From NCBI RefSeq assembly GCF_001612765.1, contig NZ_BDBB01000054.1:1-44754 (forward strand): a stretch of DNA of 44,754 nt, in the 5' to 3' direction. Made by a program: the position numbers and the translations under genes. The notes beneath the pieces are model-generated. The model made no database searches, was not told where the DNA came from, and was given only the letters and a program-made list of their open reading frames with translations. Numbering within the stretch: the stretch's first letter is position 1; every line of letters begins with the position of its first letter. This document shows, one piece after another, positions 39,001 to 44,754 of the stretch. The DNA comes from Nocardia arthritidis NBRC 100137 (GTDB lineage: Bacteria; Actinomycetota; Actinomycetes; Mycobacteriales; Mycobacteriaceae).

Positions 39001-40371
39001 ATGGCACCTGTCATCACCTCGCTGAATCCGTCTTTCGGTCCTCCAGCGGGTCTCAACTCTGTAATCATCAACGGCTCCGGATTCGCCAATGTCGGTCCTT
39101 TGACTGTCCGGTTCGGCACGAACGCAACGACGTTCGCCATCAACTCCGATACCCAGATCACGGCCATCGCCCCGCCTGGCACCGGCACGGTGGACGTCAC
39201 CGTACAGGCATTGCTGGACGGCACGAGCAACCCGATGCCCTACACCTACGGTGGTGGGCTTCCTACCTTGAGCAGCATCAATCCGGCTTCGGGGTCGGCG
39301 TCGGGTGGTACGACGGTCGTGCTCACCGGCACGAACTTGACCGGCGCCACCGCAGTGAGTTTCGGTGGGACACCGGCAACCTCGTTCACGGTCAACTCGC
39401 CGACACAGATCACGGCGGTGGCACCTGCTCATACAGCTGGGACGGTGCAGGTCACCGTCACCACCGCGGTTGGCACCAGTAACGGTGTCTCCTACACCTA
39501 TATCGCGGTGCCGACTCTCGTCAGTGTCACTCCGAACTCGGGGCCGCCCAGCGGTGGGACAGTGGTTGTGCTCACCGGCACAGGCCTGACCGGCGCCACC
39601 GCAGTGAGTTTCGGTGGGACACCGGCGACCTTGTTCACCGTCAACTCCGACACCCAGATCACCGTGCTCACCCCAGCGCATGCAGCTGGGACGGTGCAGG
39701 TCACCGTCACCACCCCCGGCGGAACCAGCAACGGTGTCTCCTACACCTACGCTTCGGGTCTGGCGCCGGTCAATTTGGGGACAGCCTCGTCGTTCGCGGT
39801 GCTGGGTGCCTCGACGGTCACCAACGCCGGAGCCACGGCCATCACCGGGAACCTGGGCGTCAGCCCGGGCACCGCAGTGACCGGATTCCCGCCGGGAACG
39901 GTGACCGGCGGAGCGATCCATGCCGGGGACTTGGTCGCGGCACAGGCACACACCGATTTGCTGGCTGCCTACCTCGACGCGGCGGGCCGCACGCCCACCG
40001 CTTTCGTGGTCGCCGATCTCGCCGGGCAAACCCTGACCTCCGGGGTGTACAAGGCAGTTGGCGGGATCGGTCTCAACGGCACCGTCACCCTCGACGGGCA
40101 AGGTAATCCGAACGCGGTGTTCATCTTCCAGGCCGGGTCGACACTCATCACCGGGGCGAACAGTGTGGTCAACCTCATCAACGGTGCCACCGCGAACAAC
40201 GTGTTCTGGCAAGTCGGTAGCTCGGCCACACTGGGCGCCAACACCAACTTCGCCGGCAATATCCTGACCTTCACCTCGGACACGGTGTCAGCCGGCACCA
40301 CCGTGAACGGGAGCGTCCTGGCCCTCAACGGCGCGATCACCCTCGACACCAACACCATCACGGCAGCCTGA
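39001..40371 (+). CDS. IPT/TIG-repeat protein with C-terminal ice-binding (DUF3494) domain
   Basis: The protein has 456 residues, with AAGGTAAGGAA directly before ATG 39001. Three IPT/TIG immunoglobulin-like repeats (about 1-82, 86-168, 169-252) each open with a xTSLNP/SSINP/VSVTP-type strand. From about 256 the DUF3494 beta-solenoid begins: NLGTASSFAVLGASTVTNAGATAITGNLGVSPGTAVTGFPPG, then HTDLLAAYLDAAGRTP, and ends GAITLDTNTITAA. DUF3494 proteins bind ice and are normally secreted. Here MAPVITSLNP starts the first TIG repeat directly, with no signal peptide. TIG plus ice-binding fusions suggest an adhesin-like surface role. It lies in its own transcription unit with a strong terminator. Confidence 0.88.
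   Translation: MAPVITSLNPSFGPPAGLNSVIINGSGFANVGPLTVRFGTNATTFAINSDTQITAIAPPGTGTVDVTVQALLDGTSNPMPYTYGGGLPTLSSINPASGSASGGTTVVLTGTNLTGATAVSFGGTPATSFTVNSPTQITAVAPAHTAGTVQVTVTTAVGTSNGVSYTYIAVPTLVSVTPNSGPPSGGTVVVLTGTGLTGATAVSFGGTPATLFTVNSDTQITVLTPAHAAGTVQVTVTTPGGTSNGVSYTYASGLAPVNLGTASSFAVLGASTVTNAGATAITGNLGVSPGTAVTGFPPGTVTGGAIHAGDLVAAQAHTDLLAAYLDAAGRTPTAFVVADLAGQTLTSGVYKAVGGIGLNGTVTLDGQGNPNAVFIFQAGSTLITGANSVVNLINGATANNVFWQVGSSATLGANTNFAGNILTFTSDTVSAGTTVNGSVLALNGAITLDTNTITAA
39322..39750 (+). repeat. Two near-identical TIG-repeat DNA copies
   Basis: DNA from about 39322 and from 39571 (spacing 249 bases, 83 codons) is nearly identical through long stretches, including GCGCCACCGCAGTGAGTTTC and CTGGGACGGTGCAGGTCACC. 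They are recently duplicated modules or recombination-maintained repeats; the first TIG repeat (39001-39250) is much more diverged. Confidence 0.85.
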
Positions 40372-40396
40372 GCCCGACCCAGAAAGGATCTCAACC

Positions 40397-40427
40397 CCTG
40401 TCCGCGCGCCTTTGGCGCGCGGACAGG
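40397..40427 (+). terminator. Terminator of the ice-binding gene
   Basis: CCTGTCCGCGCGCC and GGCGCGCGGACAGG form a perfect 14-bp stem with a TTT loop, 26 bases after the stop. It is the strongest hairpin in the window. Confidence 0.85.
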
Positions 40428-40752
40428 CGCGTATCGGGCGCGGGCGAGGGCTACACAGTCCGGGCCCGCTGTTACGGAGTGTGGGAAACATCGGTGCGAA
40501 GAGTCGCGCTGCGGAGGTCGCCGCAGATGAGGCTCACCGCCTTGGCGGCAATCGGCCGGAAGGCAGGGTCGTTAGACGGGCACGGAACATCGCGACGGCG
40601 GGCCTGAACCCACACCGGACAACAGAGAAGATAACCAGCAGATCGCGAAACGCGACGAGGTGGAGACAAATCGTTGATGACGCGACGCGAAACGCCAGGT
40701 TATACGGGTTGTCTTATTAAATCTACCCGGGATCAGCAGATATGCTGAATGT
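40428..40752. other. Intergenic region before the DNA ligase
   Basis: The 325 bases contain no convincing gene. The last 50 bases are AT-rich for this genome (TTATTAAATC) and contain the short inverted repeat CAGCA-gata-TGCTG just before the ligase GTG, probably its promoter region. Confidence 0.5.
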
Positions 40753-41715
40753 GTGCTGTCAGCGCCTGCGCCGATGTTGGCCGTCTCCGGACGGCCACCG
40801 CAGGAACGCGGCAGGTGGGCATTCGAGATGAAATGGGACGGTATTCGTGCGATCGCGCGGTGCCGGGACGGGGACTGCCGACTCTACAGTCGCAACAATC
40901 GCGATCTCAGTGGCTCGTTTCCCGAACTCACGGCGGTGCTGGCGGATATGGGCGAGCGCGGCGAGCTGATTCTCGACGGGGAGATCGTCGCACCCGATCC
41001 GAAGACGGGGGCGCCGTCGTTCGCTCGCTTGCAGCGGCGGATGCATGTGGTTGCGCCCAGTGCGGAGTTGCTGCGTGGATTCCCGGTGCAATATCTCGCG
41101 TTCGATCTGCTGGTCGTCGAGGATGCGTCCATCATGAATCTGTCCTATACCGAGCGCCGCGAACGCTTGGCCGGACTCGCGCTCGACCGGCCGCTTGCCC
41201 GGACACCGCCGTATTACGCGGATGTCGATCCGACTGTCTTGATGGAGGTCGCCCGCGAGCACGGCCTGGAGGGAATCGTCGCCAAGCGTCTGGATTCCGC
41301 CTACTATCCCGGCCGCCGCTCCCCCTTGTGGATCAAGACGCCGCTGCGGAGGACGACGGAGGTCGTCGTCGCGGGTTGGCTGCCCGGCACGGGGCGTTTC
41401 TCCACGACGTTCGGTTCGCTCGCGCTCGGCGCCTACGACGACCACGACCAGTTGGTACATATCGGCAACGTCGGCACCGGATGGACAATGCACGATCGTC
41501 GCGCCCTGCAAGCGCGGCTGAACGAGTTGTCCCGCCCGGACACCCCTTTCGACGTCCCCCCGCCGCGCGTGGTCGCCGCATCCGCGCACTGGGTGGAGCC
41601 CGTTCTCGTCGCCGACATCGAATATCGCGAAGCCACCCCCGATGGCCTGCGCCACCCCAGCTGGCGCGGATTGCGCCCGGACAAGACCCCACACGAGGCG
41701 AAAATGCCTTTATAG
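40753..41715 (+). CDS. ATP-dependent DNA ligase, stand-alone catalytic core
   Basis: The protein has 320 residues from GTG 40753. Nucleotidyltransferase motif I is EMKWDGIRA (Lys27, adenylated). Motif III is LAFDLLVV, with LILDGEIVAPD before it. Motif IV is HGLEGIVAKRL and motif V is SPLWIKTPLR. The OB-fold domain (about 205-310) holds VVVAGWLPGTGRFSTTFGSLALG. The LigD polymerase and nuclease domains are absent, so it is like LigC/LigD-core enzymes of mycolata, which join breaks in non-homologous repair. No Ku gene is near. It may also be a repair or phage-derived ligase. Confidence 0.9.
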   Translation: MLSAPAPMLAVSGRPPQERGRWAFEMKWDGIRAIARCRDGDCRLYSRNNRDLSGSFPELTAVLADMGERGELILDGEIVAPDPKTGAPSFARLQRRMHVVAPSAELLRGFPVQYLAFDLLVVEDASIMNLSYTERRERLAGLALDRPLARTPPYYADVDPTVLMEVAREHGLEGIVAKRLDSAYYPGRRSPLWIKTPLRRTTEVVVAGWLPGTGRFSTTFGSLALGAYDDHDQLVHIGNVGTGWTMHDRRALQARLNELSRPDTPFDVPPPRVVAASAHWVEPVLVADIEYREATPDGLRHPSWRGLRPDKTPHEAKMPL

Positions 41716-41779
41716 GATCAGATGCAACACTGTATTGCTGATTGATCCCACCGTTTCTGCTGGTAGATCACTCGTCAGA

Positions 41780-42050
41780 GTAGTGCACTCGGCGATCTCG
41801 ATGCAGATGACCGCACGGTCGCCTTCCCGACGGACAAGCTCTGTGCTGGAGCTGTACGCCACGCCCGCCGGGCACGTGCCATCGATGCGGACGTCATACC
41901 GGCATCAAATCCCTGCCTGCCATACATGCCTTGTCCGCCGTGGCGGGGCAGCAACGTGGGATGGACGTTGATGATGCGGACGGCGAATTCCGCTCCGGTG
42001 CGCGGCCCGATCTTCTTCAGGTATCCGGCGGTCACCTGATGACCAGCACG
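41780..42050 (-). pseudogene. PurN-like formyltransferase remnant
   Basis: One frame (41910-42044) encodes AGHQVTAGYLKKIGPRTGAEFAVRIINVHPTLLPRHGGQGMYGRQ, matching the RIINxHPxLLPxxGGxGMYG block of phosphoribosylglycinamide formyltransferase-type enzymes (catalytic His in NVHP). The sequence before AGHQV and after MYGRQ does not continue the family in frame. The N-terminal catalytic Asn region is missing. Short decayed fragment; the rest of 41716-42304 holds only the terminator listed separately. Confidence 0.6.
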
Positions 42051-42277
42051 ATTCGGAACCGTGCGCCCCACCGGAGGGAAGCGCGGTGCAGCGCACGCAG
42101 ATTGGCGCCGGATCGATGACGATGTGATGGCATATATCAGCCCGGCGCACAGCGAGAACATCTTCGGGCGATCGAGGTCGACATCGGCGCCGAACTCGCC
42201 CAGCTCGGACCCACCGGATATCAGCCCCTACGAGTCCGCGACACTCTCTTCTGATCATGCGCATGTCTGGGCAGCCC

Positions 42278-42300
42278 CGCACATCGTATGCCGATGTGCG
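42278..42300 (-). terminator. Terminator of the amidase gene
   Basis: CGCACATCG and CGATGTGCG form a perfect 9-bp stem with a TATGC loop, four bases after the amidase stop. Confidence 0.6.
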
Positions 42301-42304
42301 TGCT

Positions 42305-43720
42305 TCACTGTCCGGCCGCTATCGGGTTGATCGGGGTCAGTACTCCCAAGCGTTGCTCGATGGCACTTGCGGCGGTCAGGCACAGGTCTTCCCGATACAT
42401 CCGGCCGATGACCTGAACACCCTGAGGTAGCCCGCCGATCACACCAGCCGGAACAGCTACCGCTGGAACTCCTACCAGGGTGGTGGCCGTGCACAAGCGC
42501 AACGGGCTCATCATTCGCTCCTGCTCGTCCGCGTCGAGCGGAACAGACGGTGGTGGCGGCAATTCGGTGTAAACCGGTCCGAGCAATAGTGGATACCGGT
42601 CGAGGAACTGCGTCCATACACGCTGCACACCCAGCCTGGCGGCGGTCAGCTGGATGTAGCCGGACAGGTCTGATGGTGGTTGCCGGCGCATCATCAACTC
42701 CATGTGCAGGCGACTGGTTGTGCTGAGCAGCGGCCGCAGTGTGGGCCAGGCCAAAGAGAATTCGGTGCTGATCAATCCGGAATAGGCTGCCAGCGCTTCG
42801 GCCAGTGCGGGTACCTCCACGTCTTCGATCCGGTAACCGGCATCGGCCAAGGCGTCCGCCGCATCGGCCAATCCGGCGCGCACGTCGGGATGCATTCGGT
42901 CACCATCGAGATCGGTCACCAGCCCGACCGTGACGGGGCCGCTCAGCGGCGGCCCGTCCGGCGGTGCGGGAACGGCCCTGGGATCTTGCGCGTCGGCACC
43001 GGCGAGTACGTCGAACGCCAGCCGCAGATCCGCAACCGACCGAGCGAGTGGACCGTCGACCGGGAACAGTTGTGACGCCAGTGTCGGTTCGCGACCACTG
43101 ATTCGGTGGTCCGCGGCGAATCGCCCGTAGGTGGGTTTGAGTGCGGTGATCCCATTGAATGTCGCCGGATTGCGTAGCGAGCCACCAGAATCGTTGCCTA
43201 GTCCCAGCGGCGCCATGCCTGTGGCTACCGCTGCACCGTCGCCACCACTCGTCCCACCCGGTGTCCGACCATCCGGATCCCACGGGTTGCGCGTATCGCC
43301 GTAAAGCGTGCTCGTTGTGTGCAGACCGGCAATCGTCAGATCAGGCAGGTTGGTTCGGCCGATAGCGATCGCCCCAGCCGCGCGCAATCGGCGCACCGGT
43401 GGCGCATCAGCGGCGGCCACCAGGTTCCGCATGGCCGGCACACCCATCGTCGTGGCCGAGCCCGCGACATGGATGTTCTCCTTCACCGTGAACGGGACTC
43501 CGGCCAGCGGCCCCACCGCTTCGCCCGCCGCGCGCCGCCGGTCGATCGTGCGTGCGGCGTCGAGGGCGCCGTCGGCCAGCACGTTCGTTACCGCGTTCAC
43601 TGCCGGATTGACCGCATCGATCCTGGCCAGATGCGCTCTGACCACCTCGACTGCGCTGATCTCGCCCGCAGCCACGGCCACAGCGACCTGCGCGGCGGTC
43701 GCCTCGTATAGATGCTCCAC
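42305..43720 (-). CDS. Amidase-signature-family hydrolase
   Basis: The protein has 471 residues from ATG 43718-43720. The Ser-cisSer-Lys triad is Lys80 (GVPFTVKENIHV), Ser158 (RTPGGTSGGDGAAVA, GGTSGG where GGSSGG is usual) and nucleophile Ser181 (GNDSGGSLRNPA). The C-terminal VGVPAVAVPAG followed by LPQGVQVIGR is family-typical. The substrate is not predictable; GatA is unlikely because GatB/GatC are absent. It is divergent from the TetR regulator, sharing a 42-base gap with a three-half-site operator, so it is probably under that regulator's control. Confidence 0.9.
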   Translation of the reverse strand: MEHLYEATAAQVAVAVAAGEISAVEVVRAHLARIDAVNPAVNAVTNVLADGALDAARTIDRRRAAGEAVGPLAGVPFTVKENIHVAGSATTMGVPAMRNLVAAADAPPVRRLRAAGAIAIGRTNLPDLTIAGLHTTSTLYGDTRNPWDPDGRTPGGTSGGDGAAVATGMAPLGLGNDSGGSLRNPATFNGITALKPTYGRFAADHRISGREPTLASQLFPVDGPLARSVADLRLAFDVLAGADAQDPRAVPAPPDGPPLSGPVTVGLVTDLDGDRMHPDVRAGLADAADALADAGYRIEDVEVPALAEALAAYSGLISTEFSLAWPTLRPLLSTTSRLHMELMMRRQPPSDLSGYIQLTAARLGVQRVWTQFLDRYPLLLGPVYTELPPPPSVPLDADEQERMMSPLRLCTATTLVGVPAVAVPAGVIGGLPQGVQVIGRMYREDLCLTAASAIEQRLGVLTPINPIAAGQ

Positions 43721-43730
43721 ACCAGGAAAT

Positions 43731-43753
43731 ATACATAGCTGTATTCAGATACA
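43731..43753. promoter_or_regulatory. Three alternating half-sites between amidase and TetR genes
   Basis: ATACA-4-TGTAT-4-ATACA: half-sites at 43731-43735, 43740-43744 and 43749-43753, alternately inverted at 9-base spacing. It fills most of the 42-base gap between the two start codons and must overlap both promoters. A likely binding site of the adjacent TetR protein. Confidence 0.65.
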
Positions 43754-43762
43754 CTTTTGAAT

Positions 43763-44368
43763 ATGAATCAGCGTCCCAGCCGCGAGGAGAGGCGGCGGCA
43801 GACCCGTGACCGGCTGCTCGACGCCGCCGCGGAGTTGTTCGGCGAACGGGGTGTCAACGGCACCTCGGTAGAGCAGATAGCCGAACGCGCCGGATACTCC
43901 AGAGGAGCCTTCTACGGCAACTTCGCGGACAAGCATGAACTCACACTCGAACTCCTCACCCGACGAACGCAGCGCGAGCTCGACGAAGTCGCCGGACTCG
44001 ACCACGCCAACCGGGAACCGTTGCGCGAGTTCAATCGCACCCGTGCTCGCCACCTCGACGAATGGCTGGCGCTACGGCTCGAACTCGTACTCCATATCCT
44101 GCGCAACCCCCAACTGCGATCACGCTTGGCCGACCGCGAACTCACCGCCCGCCACGCCATCGCCACTGGAATCACCCACGAATTGCCGCATCCTCCAGCG
44201 GATCCCGCTTTCCTGGCGCTAATAGTGCACGCCCTCGAAGATGGCCTTCTGGTTCAGAAGCTACTGACCCCCGACGGGATCCCCGACGATATCGTCGTCG
44301 ACGCCTACGACTTGTTGATCGCCGCATGGGCGGCATTGGCCGAGAAGGATTCCAGGCCAGCGCAATAA
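43763..44368 (+). CDS. TetR-family transcriptional regulator
   Basis: The protein has 201 residues from ATG 43763; a TTG six bases earlier is possible. The HTH is RLLDAAAELFGERGVNGTSVEQIAERAGYSRGAFYGNFADKHEL, a near-consensus TetR DNA-binding domain. The C-terminal helical domain (about 75-200) includes FNRTRARHLDEWLALRLELVLHILRNPQLRSRLADREL and is not assignable to a ligand. The divergent amidase and the shared operator suggest it represses both itself and the amidase. Confidence 0.9.
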   Translation: MNQRPSREERRRQTRDRLLDAAAELFGERGVNGTSVEQIAERAGYSRGAFYGNFADKHELTLELLTRRTQRELDEVAGLDHANREPLREFNRTRARHLDEWLALRLELVLHILRNPQLRSRLADRELTARHAIATGITHELPHPPADPAFLALIVHALEDGLLVQKLLTPDGIPDDIVVDAYDLLIAAWAALAEKDSRPAQ

Positions 44369-44754
44369 CCCAGCGCTGAGCGGGATCGCGGTTCAGGCCG
44401 AATACTCTTCTGTCGCATGCCGCCGGGGGCGTGATGGGTCAGAAACGAACGATTCCGACCCACACCGCCCCTTACCCATGGCGACTAACGAATCCGCAGG
44501 TCGGCGAAACCCGCCAGCGGGTCGTCGTGTCATCTGCACGGCGCGTTCCAGGCCAAGCCCCTCCTACCGAAGCCGCGCAGGCTCCGCCGAGACGACACCT
44601 ACTCGGCCGCTCCCGGACGGGAGGTTCGCGACCTACCCGGCTGATCGCGCGGAAGGGCTTCCGACGAACACTGGAACTCACATCATCGGGGGGCGCGATC
44701 GGGCCCGGCCACTGCGAACATCCCCTGTCCGGGGCGTGACGCACCACCAGAGCC
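44369..44754. other. Right-end region, no supported gene
   Basis: The 386 bases after the TetR stop contain short frames of Arg/Pro/Thr-rich shadow composition only. Weak complementarity right after the stop (CAGCGC/GCGCTG) could be part of a terminator. I see no family match. Confidence 0.5.

Noticed and set aside
39322..39750. Repeats considered as a possible CRISPR-like array
   Set aside because: They are coding, in frame and 249 bases apart, being duplicated TIG domains.
1..44754. Complete antibiotic biosynthetic cluster around the dithiol-oxidase cassette
   Set aside because: No NRPS, PKS or acyltransferase genes were seen in the window, so only resistance can be proposed.

Overview
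The window is about 68-70% GC by eye, with dense genes, strong GC bias at third codon positions and many GTG starts. Together with a rifampicin monooxygenase (Rox) and typical mycolata families, this points to an actinobacterium of the Nocardia type. That assignment is inference from gene content, not from a marker gene. I found no rRNA, tRNA or CRISPR array.

Left part (1-8.6 kb, mostly minus strand): a gene cut by the window edge, a GT87 mannosyltransferase-like membrane protein, a class II glutamine amidotransferase, and rox preceded by a near-perfect 23-bp palindrome that looks like a rifamycin-associated element. Then comes a compact molybdate operon: an HTH/TOBE regulator, then modA, modB and modC with GTGA and ATGA overlaps. 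A PucR-type regulator is divergent from it and faces a four-gene 2-oxoacid dehydrogenase operon (8.8-13.7 kb; E3, E1 alpha, E1 beta, E2), with a 21-bp palindrome in the gap.

Middle (13.7-25.8 kb): ordinary chromosomal genes. They are a cytochrome P450-like remnant, DUF1801 and VOC proteins, a large HTH-ATPase regulator, a permuted papain-like hydrolase divergent from a small membrane protein, a TetR plus alpha/beta-hydrolase pair with an operator between its -35 and -10 boxes, a leaderless (no signal peptide) subtilase, a DUF308 protein, a Cys-motif coiled-coil protein and an epoxide hydrolase. The epoxide hydrolase promoter repeats the CCTAGG half-sites of the TetR operator.

Accessory region (26-38.8 kb): a decayed Tn3-family transposase and a decayed serine resolvase C-terminus flank four intact genes. 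These are a SAM methyltransferase, an XRE-cupin regulator, a CxxC thioredoxin-reductase-like oxidase and a 14-TM MFS exporter. Dithiol oxidase, methyltransferase and exporter are the parts used for self-protection against disulfide natural products (gliotoxin, holomycin), so this may be a mobile protection cassette. Next is a copper-type P1B-ATPase broken by one frameshift, an EamA transporter relic directly upstream of it, a SHOCT membrane protein, a 25-residue Met/Cys-rich micropeptide frame and a tyrosine recombinase.

Right part (38.8-44.7 kb): a three-TIG-repeat plus ice-binding (DUF3494) protein with no visible signal peptide, a stand-alone ATP-dependent DNA ligase, a PurN-like formyltransferase relic, and an amidase divergent from a TetR regulator with a three-half-site operator in their 42-bp gap.
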